DNA of 64,000 nucleotides. Origin: Amaranthus tricolor. Its lineage: Eukaryota; Streptophyta; Magnoliopsida; Caryophyllales; Amaranthaceae. Under the pieces are notes generated by a model, which was not told where the DNA came from, did no database searches, and saw only the letters and a program-made list of their open reading frames with translations. The position numbers and the translations under genes were made by a program. The stretch spans positions 30,468,326-30,532,325 of the forward strand of contig NC_080052.1 in NCBI RefSeq assembly GCF_026212465.1, in the 5' to 3' direction. Of this stretch, positions 27,101 through 38,718 are shown one piece after another (the first letter of the stretch is position 1; every line of letters begins with the position of its first letter).

Positions 27101-27780
27101 TGTTCAGCTTTGGTGTCTTGCTACTAGAAATTGTCAGTGGGAGAAGAAACAGTAGCTTCGGGGAAGAGGAGTCTTTGAGTCTCTTATGCCATGTAAGAAG
27201 ATTCACAACAAATCCTTTTTTTTTTGTCTTATATTGTATTTCCACATTTTCATTTTCAATTTACGAGCCATGAAAAATACTTTTTCAGTCTCTTTTAGAT
27301 AGCCCCCATAGTGATATATCTCCTCAGAACGTATCACTTTCGCGTGTAATCCTAAAGGACAAACGACCAGATGAGTAGTACCCCAAAACGCCCTGAGTTG
27401 GTTTGTTCACCCCATGTAGAAGGTTGTGTAATTACCATCTAAATATTAGTTGTATTTCTATATGATTTTAGGCATGGAAGCTTTGGAACGAAGACAATAT
27501 TTTTTCTTTGATTGATCCAACAATTTCAGAACCGAACTTTCTAGCAGAAATATTGAGGTGCATACAACTCGGGCTGTTGTGCGTGCAAGAATTCCCTCAA
27601 GATCGACCAAGCATTTCCTATGTTCTTTCCATGATTGAGAATGAAGTGACTGATCTTCCGCAACCAAAACAACCTGGCTTTACACTAAGAAGAAACTCTT
27701 CTGGTAAACAAACTCAACAAAATGGTCATGAATATTGTTCTACTAATCGGAATTCAGTTAGTGCCTTGAGTGGTCGATAA
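24160..27780 (+). CDS. S-RLK gene 2: G-type lectin S-receptor-like Ser/Thr kinase
   Basis: Seven exons: 24160-25435, 25550-25693, 26148-26323, 26421-26631, 26716-26953, 27045-27192 and 27472-27780. All are GT-AG and the sum is 2502 nt in one frame (833 aa). Order: signal peptide (about 1-23), bulb-type lectin (about 30-150), S-locus glycoprotein region with [13 protein letters not shown]-like and PAN cysteines ([12 protein letters not shown]), transmembrane helix about 444-465, and kinase about 515-790. Catalytic features: GRGGFGSV loop, K544, HRD with D641, DFG with D659, and SPE at 686-688. The protein should be a plasma-membrane receptor kinase; its ligand is unknown. The start ATG directly precedes the hydrophobic leader. 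A SMART-like mini-LTR element sits in intron 2. The closest named relatives are SD1-type S-domain RLKs; an exact orthologue cannot be named. Confidence 0.92.
25791..26074 (+). mobile_element. SMART/TRIM-like mini-LTR element in intron 2 of gene 2
   Basis: A 284-bp unit with 71-72-bp terminal direct repeats (25791-25861 and 26003-26074), both starting TGTTAG. The 5' repeat is followed by AGGTATCAGACC, resembling the initiator-tRNA-Met primer-binding site. A purine-rich AAGGAGGCG precedes the 3' repeat. It is flanked by CTTAT on both sides (25786-25790 and 26075-26079), a perfect 5-bp target duplication. No coding capacity, as expected for this class. Confidence 0.82.
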
Positions 27781-28940
27781 CATTATGACAACGGTTCGGT
27801 TACGATTGCTGTCTAATTATTAGACCTGTGTAATGGGCGGAGCCTAGCTAAGAGCATGTAATCCAGCGTACTCAAAAAGGATCAAATCCTTTAATTTGCT
27901 AGTTGCTACATTTAAATGGTGTACTTAATATAATGCAAGTATTGTATATGAAAATAATTCAGTCAAGGATATATGAATAAGGTTTCCTACATGAAAAACA
28001 GTCTTTGTTTTTCTTTGCTGAATTATTATTGATGTTTGTTAGTTGTTACTCCTCCGTCCCTCTGAATTTGGTATAGTTTTTTTGGATATTATGTAGTAAA
28101 TTCAAAGAGAACGATGGAGTAGTTGTTAGTTGTTAGTTGTTTAGTTGTTACCATTGTTTTTAATCATTTACTCAACAGCTCGGACCCAGATTCGAAATTT
28201 GCATCCTTAACTTGCTGAACTGCTGCTAAGGTAATTCTTTTATTGCCTACAACTTCTTTCATTATCTGATAGAGTAATTTTCTAAGTTTTATATAGTCAT
28301 TGACTCATTGATCTAGTAGCAGTTTTAACATAATCTTCATATTTTGGTCCCATAAGAAAATCTCCTTTAGAAGTATAAAGATGGAAAGTAATGAGATTCG
28401 GGTGTTGTCTTAGTTTGAGCATGTACCAAGATTAAACTGAGTTTGATTCTTACTAGCCATTTCCCTTCCCCCAACCTTAATCTGTAACCAAAAAATGCAA
28501 AATGAAAGGTAAATAGGGACAAGTTAGAACATTTACCCCATTAGGACAATAGTAAAACAAGTAGGTCTGATTAGTTTGCAAACCCTAATCAATGTAAATT
28601 AAAGTAAAAGTTTTATCTTCTTTTTTATCGGGGTAAGGCTGGGAGGCTATCCTACCACTAAGGAGAAGTGTAAAATAATCATTCTTATAGGTGGTGATGA
28701 TTGAATCTTCAATCCTTATCATATGACGAAGACGAAATAGTAAGTCTTCAACCACTATATCAACGCATAATTCTCATGAGGTTTTATCTTCAATGACTAT
28801 CAAATCTCCGATTTGAAATATTTTTCTTGGTGAAGAAGTAATATTTAAGTAATAAATTATTTGGTACTGACAAAGAACGAGAAAACACGGTTATTTGAAG
28901 AGAAACAATTCTAATTAATAGCCCCAAATCCTTGATCTTG
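27781..28940. repeat. duplicated 3' flank of gene 2
   Basis: Sequence after the stop codon (AAGAGCATGTAATCCAGC, AAAAAGGATCAAA and so on) is repeated after gene 3 at 37175-39010, where a solo LTR interrupts it. It includes a tiny Stowaway-like MITE (28049-28119). The block ends abruptly at about 28940, where it joins a kinase exon fragment, marking a recombination breakpoint. Confidence 0.7.
28049..28119. mobile_element. 71-bp Stowaway-like MITE
   Basis: CTCCTCCGTCCCTCTGAATTT at the left pairs imperfectly with the reverse complement of the right end (AAATTCAAAGAGAACGATGG). TA flanks both sides. A sister copy with the same neighbours lies at 37445-37514. Confidence 0.65.
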
Positions 28941-29114
28941 TATGAATACATGCCAAATAAGACCTTGGATGCGTTTCTTTTTGGTCTGTACCCTTACTCT
29001 TGAGCTGTTTTTTTTAGGAAACTCATTGAATTTTCTAGTTAGTTTTAAGAATCATTCGGATTTTTGTTGGTGATACTGATAATGCCGAATCAGGAACATT
29101 TGGACTGGGAAAAG

Positions 29115-29388
29115 TGTCAAGGAACCAACTCAACCAAAAGCTTAAGCTTTTGGTTGAGTTGGTTCCTTGACATGGTATTAGAGCCAATGTGACAAAAGGT
29201 CACGGGTTCGAATCTCAACCACCCCTCATTCAAAGTGGAATATTGAGCACCATGTATGAGGAGAACATGTGTTGCATCCACACTTCTAGCCCAAAGGGCT
29301 CTCGTGTGAGGGGGCGTGTTAGAGTATATAACATATCCTGGGGCTTCAACCATAAGCTTAAGCTTTTGGTTGAATTGGTTCCTTGACA
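29115..29388 (+). mobile_element. SMART-like mini-LTR element with palindromic 5' end
   Basis: A 274-bp insertion in kinase exon 5, flanked by AAAAG (29110-29114 and 29389-29393). The 3' LTR is 29317-29388, starts TGTTAG and ends TTGACA. The primer-binding-like TGGTATTAGAGCC follows position 29172, and GTGAGGGGGCG precedes the 3' LTR. In place of a normal 5' LTR, 29115-29172 is a perfect 58-bp palindrome built from the last 29 bases of the LTR and their inverted copy. Confidence 0.85.
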
Positions 29389-29626
29389 AAAAGCGATTCA
29401 ATATAATCAAAGGAATAAGTTGAGGCCTTCTATATCTTCATAGAGATTCTAGACTAAGGATCATTCATAGATATTTCAAAGCAAGTAACATTGCTGGATG
29501 AAAATCTCAATCCAAAGATATCATATTTTGGCCTGGCTAGGATATGTAGAGGCACCATAGAAAATGTTGACACCAAAAGGATCATTTGTGGACTTGATCA
29601 CGTACTGATTCTTGATGCCATAAAAG

Positions 29627-30384
29627 TGTTGGTTAGGATTATTGGTGACTTGTGTTACCAAGTAACCAAAACATGATTAAAGTAAATTAATTATTTTAGT
29701 TAGTGAAGAATAGAAGAGGACAAAAATTCATATGTGATTGGTTTCTATGGAGTAAATATTAACATGTGAAGGTTGAAAGAGGATGAAATCAGTCCTAGGA
29801 TTAATATATGAAGCATCGGAGACCGTGGGATGCATGAAAGAGAAAAGTCAAGCAAGAAATGAAGACAGTAAGCCACTGTCCTAGGTGCTCGACTGACCAC
29901 TCGCCCAAGCAGCAGGTCGAGCGACCTTGTGTTGCTCTCTGTGCGTGTCTGCTGCCACTGGTATCATTGTTAGCTGCTGTCCCCTTCATGTTACTGCCAC
30001 ATAATGGCCTTGAGGGTCTTGTTTCCACTACATATACCCTTATCCTAGTTCATAATAGGGTGCACCAAAAGTCTCACATCTAAGAGCAACCTTACTTGCT
30101 CAAGTATACTCCCATTTTAGCTCCTCTCTTCCCCACACTAATACTCCATTGTAATTCCTCAACTTTGTATTTTATCCTTTAAACACATTAATATAAATCC
30201 TAGGCTAGATGGTGGATGTAGCCCAAGAATGATGAACCACCTTAAATACTTGTCTTGACTATTTATTTCTTATAGTCATTCATTATATACTTGCATTATT
30301 TGGTTCTTATACTTGACACAACACAGACACACACTTAAACTTCATACTTGTGATCCTTGAGTGAGGTTAAAGCCTCTCCTTTCA
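29627..30384 (+). mobile_element. LTR-like insertion (probable solo LTR)
   Basis: Begins TGTTGG and contains GATGGTGGATGTAGCCCAAG and ATGAACCACCTTAAATACTT near its 3' part. These resemble the corresponding part of the solo LTR at 37946-38718, so it is likely the same broad family. The phrase TTGATGCCATAAAAG occurs on both sides (29612-29626 and 30388-30402). No coding domain. The right border is uncertain: ...ACACAACA near 30325 or ...TTTCA near 30384. Confidence 0.5.
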
Positions 30385-31619
30385 GTGTTGATGCCATAAA
30401 AGGCTCCAACCTAAGTTTCCAGAGACCAGGTATGGAAAGTCGGATATATACAACCTTTCTTTGATAATAACAAAGAGATTGTTTTGATTGACCCTTAGTA
30501 TCAAACATGATTTGCAAAGTGAACATGGTAAGACAAGTCATTTTACTAGAGTATCCAAAACCAAAATACTCTTTTGTGCAGATTATAGATTATGTGTTTA
30601 TAAATTAACTTCTGTGTGTATTTGGTTTTAGGATTGGAAATTATGGAACGAGGATCACATTTCATCAATGATTGATCAGATGATTTTGGAGACGGAGACA
30701 TTTATAAAAGAGATTTTAAGGTGCATTCAAGTTAGATTGTTGTGTGTTCAAGAACTTCCTGAAGACAGACCAAGCATTACCATGGTGGTTTCTAAGACAA
30801 CCAGGATTTACACAATGAAGAAATGCAGATCAAGAACATATCCATGTATGTAGTTCTGCTAATGATGTTACAATGACTGCTTTAGATGGTAGATATCAAA
30901 TATTTTGTGCATAGAGTTGTGATATATGTGTAATGATATAATGTGATACATCACCCAAGTTTTTATGTAATAAAAGGATAAGAAAATTCATTGAGCTCAA
31001 TGTCGTTAAGTGGCTTTCACGTGAATTTCAACATCAGTTGAATTTCATCCTGGCAAAGACTAATAGGTTTTTTCGATTGCCCTTGATAGCAAACATTATC
31101 TGCAACTTTATTTAAACATGAAGCATGCATTGGGTGTTGGCAAATGACCGATAACTGTAACAGTTATAAGTGATTGGAGTGACGAATTTGACTAGCTAAC
31201 TTACTAATTTTGAATCTACTACTATAAGTAGCTTGTTCAAAAATAATTTTTTCATAACAATTAACTGTTTCAACCAAATAATTTACCAAACACTAGAATT
31301 AGATGATTTGACTATTAAACTTTCGATTTTTGCCAAAATAACCCATGATCTAAAAAAGAAATTAGAGTGACAAATACAAAGAACTGTAGTAAAATGAATC
31401 AGAGCAACAACAGTGCAGTTGATGGACAAACATGGAGTAGTATATCATCGTTGGATTCTGCTAACATGTTTTCTTTCAAAATAGTATTTCTAACTGTTCT
31501 AATCTTCATATAGGGAATTTGCATATCATTTACGATTTTCGTTTTAAAATATTTGCAACTGATTGTGACATGTTGCGTGGAAAAATATCACTATTAGCTG
31601 TAACTATTAGTTGGGAAAA

Positions 31620-32465
31620 TTTGTAACGTCCCAATTCAAAGATGAGAAAGTTCAATTCATATATGGAATTGAGAAAATATGATCATGGAGCTTACAGGAG
31701 TTGACGTTGAACAATTACCTTCAACGCAAAATTGTCATAAGCATAAGCAGAAGTAATAATATTGTCAACTGATGAAATTTCATTTACTCTTCCTTACTGT
31801 ACGTCATAATACAATATGTCTTCACTCTAATGCCATATGATTCATCTAGATTGTGATTCAAAGTTGTCAAATGTCTAATATATGCAACCGTATCCTTTTT
31901 TATAATAAAGATTTTGTTTCCGATTAATGCACACATGGGCGAAACTACGATACTAGTATAGGGTGGACTAAACCTCACTACTACATGCACGCCGAACCAA
32001 TTTGTGTAATATTTTTTCGTGTTCTATGTTACAAAATGACTCGGGCCGTAGCCTAAGTAGATTCGAGTCTAGATTTCATTGAATGGATACAAGCTTGATT
32101 ATTCGTGTTATTAGTCATTAAGAGAATAGATGAAACAACTGATGAGAAAAATGTATGTCCTTTCTATTCTGTAGCTATAGTTGGTCAATTAGTCAGCAAT
32201 TTACAGCTGAAAAATGCTTCTTAAAGTAGTTGACAACAATCATCATGGCCAAAATTTTCCAATTTTTCATAGTCCATAGAATATGAGCCATACAAGGAGC
32301 CAAACCAGACAAGTTGCTGTAATGCGCACTAGCACTACAACACACAAACTAAACATCTGACTAAGATAGGCTTATACTAAGAACAGACATACTATTTGGG
32401 TAAATACATTTGTAAATTGTAAATTTCATCATATGAAAAAAATTTTGTGAATATTATGGATTATC
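31620..32465 (+). pseudogene. orphan S-RLK promoter with start codon only
   Basis: This block matches the gene 2 upstream region (23380-24165) through CATCATATGAAAAAA and TGAATATTATGGATTAT. Thus the promoter copy and the first codons (Met-Asp-Tyr) are present, but at about 32466 the sequence switches to unrelated intergenic DNA. The remainder of this S-RLK copy is absent. Confidence 0.75.
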
Positions 32466-33480
32466 TGAGAATCGAGTGTTGTCTCGAGCATGTACTAGGA
32501 GTGAATATAATTGAGTAATAAATATTGTTTCTTGAAATATTTTTTTTTTAAAGGATCAAGTCTCCAATTTGAAATATTATTTCTTGGTTAAGAAGTAATA
32601 TTTAAGTAATAAATTATTTGATACTTCCAAAATAATAGCCCCAAATAATTGATCTTGGATTTTAATAATTGAATAAAGTCAAACTTCAAGAAGTTTTACT
32701 TAAAATAAACTTTATTGACATTCCCTTTAATAAAAAATATTGCTAACGTCACAACTTAAGATAAAAAATTGCAGTATTCAATATGATGATTTCAACAATA
32801 TTGATTAGTGTCTAATCAATTGATTAATCTCATTGAATTTGGCTTTCCAATTTTAATTGGATCATTGTAAAGTAGTATTATTAGTCTTCTTATATAAATT
32901 AAGTATGGAGTTATTGGTTGAGATGAAGCATGGTTAGACCTTATATGGTCTAAGCCAAGCAGGCTGGCTTAAATACGGTACATGTCGACTTGTCAAGTCT
33001 GACCTAACATGACTTGCTTAAAACCCGTCAAAAATCTATATTCATCCCGCCCCATTTATATAATAAAGACCCTGTTTCAAAGTCTGATGTGTTTAAAACT
33101 CGCTTGAAAGAGTGTCCGCTCACAGTCTCCAATAGGCCTCGAGTGCTTGAACCATTGCCACTTCTAGTTAGATACTTATTCAAGATCCAAGACTGATAAT
33201 AATTAATTTAATCCCTTATTAAAATTAAATACAGTTAAGATATGCTTTATAAATGTAATAAAAAGATAGACCAAAAAACTTCAACATGATTGTAGTCAGA
33301 CTGATGAGTTGTCACATGACAAAGACAATAAAAGAACATAAGTTAAGATTAGAAATACTTGCTCCATTGCTGCATTTTGTATTTTTATCTTTCTCATCTG
33401 GTTTTCTACATTTTTCTAATAGAAATAGTTTCCAGTTTCCACCACTTTTTTAAATTCCTATATGGGAATTTCTTCAATTT
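32466..33480. repeat. duplicated intergenic block upstream of gene 3
   Basis: Phrases such as AGCCAAGCAGGCTGG and CAATAGGCCTCGAGTGCTTG are repeated upstream of gene 4 (about 39500-39760). TTGAAATATTATTTCTTGGT matches the 3' flanks of genes 2 and 3. No gene is seen here. Confidence 0.6.
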
Positions 33481-33667
33481 TTTGATATTGTCAACTTTCT
33501 TTCCAAATTTGCATAGTCCAAAGACTAGTTGCTGTAATGTGCACTAGCACTACAAGTCACAATCTGAAAAGCTAATTAAGATAGATTTATTCTAAGAACA
33601 AACATACTATTTGGGCAAATACATTTGTAAATTTCATCATATGAAAAAGAAATCTTATGTGCATATT

Positions 33668-36600
33668 ATGGATCATGTGCACATTCTTGTTCTCTTTCTG
33701 TCTTGTTTTATGATATGTAATCTGGGTTCCTCTCAAGATTACATTACAAAGACTCAATTTCTTAGTGATCCAGGAACAATACAGTCTAGAAATGGTACTT
33801 TCAAACTTGGGTTTTTCAGCCCCATCAATTCGACTAATCGTTATGTTGGGATATGGTATAACATCAAATCCGACTTGTTGGAAATTGTATGGGTAGCTAA
33901 CAGGAATAATCCAATCACTGATTCTTCTGGGGTGCTCAAAATATCCGAGGATGGAAATCTTCAACTCTTAAATGGACAAAATAAAACCTTTTGGTCTTCT
34001 AATCTGACAGGAAATGAGGTAAACGAAACATATGCACAACTTTCAGAAGATGGAAATTTTGCCCTGCATTCAAATACTAGTGATGCAATGAAATGGCAGA
34101 GTTTTGATCATCCTACAGATTCATTAATTTTGCTTCAGATGAAGCTTCCTATTAACGAGAGTCAGAATGATAAGCAAATATTGTTTCGATCATGGAAGAA
34201 CGTTTCTGATCCATCGATTGGTAACTTTACAGCTGGGGTTAGTACTCATTACCCTCTTCACTTGTTTATATTGAATAATGGTCGTCCTTATTGGCGTAGT
34301 AATGCATGGGATGGTAATGTATTTTTTGGAAAAGATTCAGATGTTAGTATTTCTAGCGACAATGAAGGAAGAGCGTACTATGGATTTTCCTTTGGAAATC
34401 AATCAAAACTACAACATGCTGTAGTGACTTTTGATGGTAACCTTGTGTTAAAGCAATGGAATGCTGATACTCGAAAGTGGGAGATTTTGTGGCAGTCTCG
34501 AGAATCTGAGTGCGATGAGTATAGCAAGTGTGGAGCATTCGGGATTTGTAATCCAAAAGCATCTCTGATTTGTGATTGTTTAAAGGGGTTTGTGCCAAGA
34601 AACAAACAAGAATGGAGCAGAGGAAATTGGACTAGTGGGTGTGTTCGGAAAACAGTATTGCAGTGTGACGGTAACACTAAAGGGAAAACTGCAGACACGT
34701 TTTTGAAGTTAAGGGATACGAAATTACCAGATAGTGGCTTCTTGGTTTCGACAAATAGTGAAGACGAATGTAGGAGTCAGTGCCTAGGAAGATGTACGTG
34801 TTTAGCTTATTCTTATATATCAAATTCTGGCTGTATGACTTGGAACAATAGCTTGATCGACATTCAGACTGGTGCTTCTAAAAGTTTAATCAATGCTAAG
34901 GGCGTTGATCTTTCGATTCGTTTAGCTCCTTCAGAATTAGGTGCATTTTCCTGTTTTGAATCTCTTCTTTTTGTGTTGTGCTCATACTACTTACATTGCA
35001 GCATCAGTTTTTATTAACATATTTATCATTAATCATGATTTTGTTGTTAATTCAGATAAATCTGATCAGCCGCAAGGTAAAGATCCTAAAAAGAAAATAA
35101 TTCTTTTGGTAACATTGCTTATTGGAACAGCTACTATTGTGCTCATCGTCATGTTCTGTTTATGGAGGCGGTTGAGTAAAAGAAATGGTGAGTTTTACCT
35201 CTTCTTCTGCACATTTTATTAGGTTTTATATTAAGATAAAATCTTGTACATGTTAATAATATCTCCATGAGAAAACTTTTTGTTAATATAACATATCTTG
35301 GAGCCTTAATCATTAGCGTAAGCTTTTAGTTGAGTTGGTTTTTGACATGGTATCAGACCCAGCGTGACAAGAGGTCACGGGTTTGAATCTCAACCACCTC
35401 TCATGTAAAGTAGAATATTTAGGACTAGGTATAAGGAGGAGCTGTGCTGCATCCATAGTTCTAGCCCAAAGAGGTCTCGTGCGAGGTGGCGTATTAAAGT
35501 ATATAACATATCTTGGGGCCTCAACCATTGGTTGAGTTGGTTCTTTGACACTTATCTTTTCCGGGTATTTTTGCTTATGAGATAGTGTTGTAGGACTAGC
35601 AAGATTGATGAACAAGAAGGCGCGAAGGCAGAACTCGAGGCATGAAGATGTAACAAGTAGGGAATTTGGAGATTTACCAATGTTTGAATTCGAAAAATTG
35701 GCTAGTGCTACTGATCATTTTCAGGAAAAGAACAAGCTTGGGAAAGGTGGATTTGGCCCTGTATACAAGGTAACTGATGAAACCAATTTTCTGTTACCCT
35801 TTGTTCTTGTGTGTTAATTTGAACAGATAATTTAAAGCTATGATGCTTATATTTGCAGGGAAAGTTAGAAGACGGTCAAGAGATAGCAGTTAAAAGACTT
35901 TCAAAAATATCGGGACAAGGCCTTCAAGAGTTTATGAACGAGGTTTTAGTGATCTCAAAACTTCAACATAGAAATCTTGTGAAGTTGTTAGGCTGTTGTG
36001 TTGAAGGAGAAGAAAAACTGCTGGTTTATGAATACATGCCAAATAAAAGCCTAGATGCACTTCTCTTTGGTAAATCTTAATTGTTTATGACTATAAGTGT
36101 TTGATGATCTTCTCATTAAACATAGATAGGCTAACACATTATTTCATCATTAGATTTAAGTCATAAGAAGCTTCTAGATTGGAAGAAACGATTCAATATT
36201 ATCTTAGGCATATGTCGAGGACTTCTTTATCTTCATCGAGATTCTAAATTAAGGATTATTCATAGAGATCTAAAAGCAAGCAACATTTTGCTGGATGGAA
36301 ATCTAAATTCAAAGATATCAGACTTTGGGATGGCAAGGATATTTGGAGATAACGAAGTTCAAGGGGACACTAAAAGGATTTGTGGCACCTAGTGAGTTCC
36401 TAGTTCCTACTCATAGATTCATTTTCAAAAATTTAACATCATTTAAGTGTTTGAGACTTTGAGTGTACAAGAATAAACCATTTACCTAATTTGTACTTCT
36501 TGTGTAGTGGCTATATGTCTCCTGAGTACGCAATGGAAGGGCAATTTTCTGAAAAGTCAGACGTGTTTAGCTTTGGCGTCTTGCTACTAGAAATTGTCAG

Positions 36601-37174
36601 TGGGAGAAGAAACAGTAGTTTCAGGGACGAGGAGTCTTTAAGTCTCTTATGCCATGTAAGAAGATTTCATTTTCAATTTACGTCCCATGAAAAATACTCT
36701 CTCTGTCTCTTTTAGATTGCCCTGATAGTGATATATCTTCTTAGAAAGTATCACTACCGCAGGCAATCCTAAAGGGTCAGACGACTAGATGAGTAGTATC
36801 CTAAAACGCCCATGTACAAGGTTTGTAATAGCCATCTAACATTTAGCTATATTTCAATACGTTTTTAGGCATGGAAATTGTGGAACGAAGATGATATTTT
36901 TTCGTTGATTGATCCAACAATTTCAGAATCGGTCTATCTAACAGAAATATTGAGGTGCATACAACTCGGCCTGTTGTGCGTGCAAGAATTCCCTCAAGAT
37001 CGACCAAGCATTTCCAATGTTCTTTGCATGATTGAGAATGAAATGACTGTGCTTCCACACCCAAAACAACCTGGCTTTACACTAAGAAGAACCTCTTCTG
37101 GTAAACCAACTCCACACTATGGTCATGAATATTGTTCTAATTGGATTTCAGTTAGTTCCTTCACTGGTCGATAA
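33668..37174 (+). CDS. S-RLK gene 3: G-type lectin S-receptor-like Ser/Thr kinase
   Basis: Seven exons: 33668-34940, 35056-35187, 35594-35769, 35859-36069, 36154-36391, 36508-36655 and 36869-37174. The sum is 2484 nt in one frame (827 aa), with all splice sites GT-AG. It is the closest paralogue of gene 2, with near-identical lectin, SLG, PAN and kinase regions. Catalytic features: GKGGFGPV loop, K539, HRD with D636, DFG with D654 and SPEYAM. The start at 33668 is chosen by alignment with gene 2 and because the hydrophobic leader follows at once. An in-frame upstream ATG at 33641 would add nine residues, including KKK, before the leader. The activation segment has KRICGT where sisters have VGT or IGT. 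A mini-LTR element lies in intron 2 at the same place as in gene 2. Expected role: plasma-membrane receptor kinase; ligand unknown. Confidence 0.92.
35281..35550 (+). mobile_element. SMART-like mini-LTR element in intron 2 of gene 3
   Basis: A 270-bp copy, 5' LTR 35281-35347 and 3' LTR from about 35492, with TGGTATCAGACCC after the 5' LTR. It is the same family, orientation and intron position as the copy in gene 2, with CTTAT on its right side. It is more diverged at its ends (TGTTAATATAAC at the start). The shared site means one insertion in the ancestor of genes 2 and 3. Confidence 0.8.
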
Positions 37175-37945
37175 CACAAAGACAGCAATTTGGTTACGAT
37201 CACTATCTAATTAGACCTGTGTAATGGGCTGAGTCTAGTTAAGAGCATGTAATCCAGCATGCTCAAAAAGGATCAAACCCGTTAAATTGCTAGTTGCTAC
37301 ATATAAATGGTGTATTTACTTAATATAATTCAAGTTTTGTATATGAAAACATTTTAGTCAAGGATATATGGATAAGCTTTCCTACATGAAAAATAGTCTT
37401 ATTTTTTTCTTTGGTGAATTAATATTGACGTTTGTTCGTTGTTACTCCTCCGTCTCTCTGAATTTGGTATATTTATTTGGATATTATATAGTAAATTCAA
37501 AGGGAACGATGGAGTGTTGTTAATTGTTACTATTGTTTTTTATCATTTACTCAACAACTTGGAAACATACTCAAAATTGCATCCTTGCTGAATTGCAGCT
37601 TAAGGTATTCTTGTATTGCCTATAACTTCTAATTTTTATGCATTAGTCATTGATCTAGTAGCAATTCAACATAATCCTCATATTTTGCTCCTTTAAGGAA
37701 ATCTCCTTTAGAAGTATAAAGTTGCAAAATAACGTAAATTGGGTTTTTATTACTTAGTTAGAGCATGTATTAGGAGGAACCTGAGTTTGATTTTCGCTAG
37801 CCATTTTCCTACCCCATTAGGACATCAGTATAACAAGTAGGTCTGATTAGTTTCCCAACCCTAATCAATGTAAAGCAGAGTTTTTTATTTTTTATTTTTT
37901 TTTTTTAAATCAGGATAAGGCTAGGAGAATCTCCTATAAATAAGG
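37175..37945. repeat. duplicated 3' flank of gene 3
   Basis: Matches the 3' flank of gene 2 (AAGAGCATGTAATCCAGC and following), including a 70-bp Stowaway-like MITE at 37445-37514. The match is interrupted at 37946 by a solo LTR and resumes after 38723. Confidence 0.7.
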
Positions 37946-38718
37946 TGTTATGAATAGTAGTATACTAATGTGATTATGGGAGTATACTAATGTGTGACTT
38001 GAGTGCACTTTAATGGGATGAATTCATGAGGGTGACTCTTGGTTTATTGGTAACTAAATGGGTGTAATTATGTGTGGAATATTGATGAAGAATTATGGGT
38101 GTTAATGAGGATTAATGAAGAATATGTAAGGGTTGATTTATGATGCTCGAACAAAGTTGCTGTCAGAAGAACTGAAGGGTCGCTCGACCCACTCGCTCGA
38201 CCGAGCGAGCCAATTTGGTGGGTCGAGCGGTCAGACAAAATGCCCCAGATTTTGACATTTCTCGCTCGACCGAGCGAGCTCCCTGTTCCGGTCGAGCGAA
38301 GTCTCTGATATGCATGGGATGCTTGTTTTCGACCTTTCAACTCCTTAGAGTTATTTCTTAGTATTCATTAACCAAAATTAACTTTGTATTTATGTGAGCC
38401 ATTCATCTTCAAGTACCTAGTACTATAAATAGGGCTCTTATACCCACACTTCAAGTATGAGAAACACATCAAACACAACCCCTAAGCCAAACACATAGCC
38501 TATTGTTGTTATCTCTATCTCAATTGTAATTCTTCATATTGAAGTGTTGTTTGTATTCTTTTAATATAATATAAACATAAACTACACACCACGGAGGACG
38601 TAGCCATCATTGGGTGAACCTCCTTAAATCTTTGTGTCCTTGTTTGTTACTTTGTCAAACTTATTTTTGCTCATTGTTGTTTGTTCTTAACATCGTAAGT
38701 ATTTGGCGATCGTTTTCA
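37946..38718 (+). mobile_element. solo LTR, 773 bp
   Basis: Starts TGTTATGAATAG and ends CGTTTTCA, flanked by TAAGG on both sides (37941-37945 and 38719-38723). The uninterrupted sister sequence after gene 2 confirms the insertion. TATAAAT at 38424-38430 is a plausible LTR promoter. GAGGACGTAGCCATCATTGG lies in the 3' part. The region 38165-38310 contains several CTCGCTCGACCGAGCGAG palindromes. No internal domain, so it is a solo LTR. Confidence 0.85.
38165..38310. repeat. clustered CGCTCGACCGAGCG palindromes in the solo LTR
   Basis: CTCGCTCGACCGAGCGAG occurs twice in full (near 38189 and 38261), with partial copies GGTCGCTCGACCCA and GGTCGAGCG between and beside them. This GC-rich cluster stands out in an AT-rich LTR and could form small hairpins. 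Confidence 0.7.

Larger units (their letters stand above)
28941..30895 (+). pseudogene. kinase-only S-RLK pseudogene
   Basis: Remnants of gene-1-like exons: the end of exon 4 (28941-28983, YMPNKTLDAF), exon 5 (about 29088-29584) and exon 7 (30632-30893). The ectodomain, transmembrane exon and glycine loop are missing, as is exon 6. Exon 5 is split by a mini-LTR element (29115-29388). A TGA replaces CGA in the ISRGLLYL segment. The catalytic HRD aspartate and the DFG aspartate are both changed to tyrosine. Exon 7 has lost about 37 bp and its stop codon. An LTR-like insert replaces the region between exons 5 and 7. It cannot encode an active kinase. Confidence 0.9.

Noticed and set aside
33641..33667. 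Upstream in-frame ATG as the start of gene 3
   Set aside because: It would put charged residues before the signal peptide, and the matching stretch in gene 2 is non-ATG (TTG/GTG). The ATG at 33668 aligns with the other genes.
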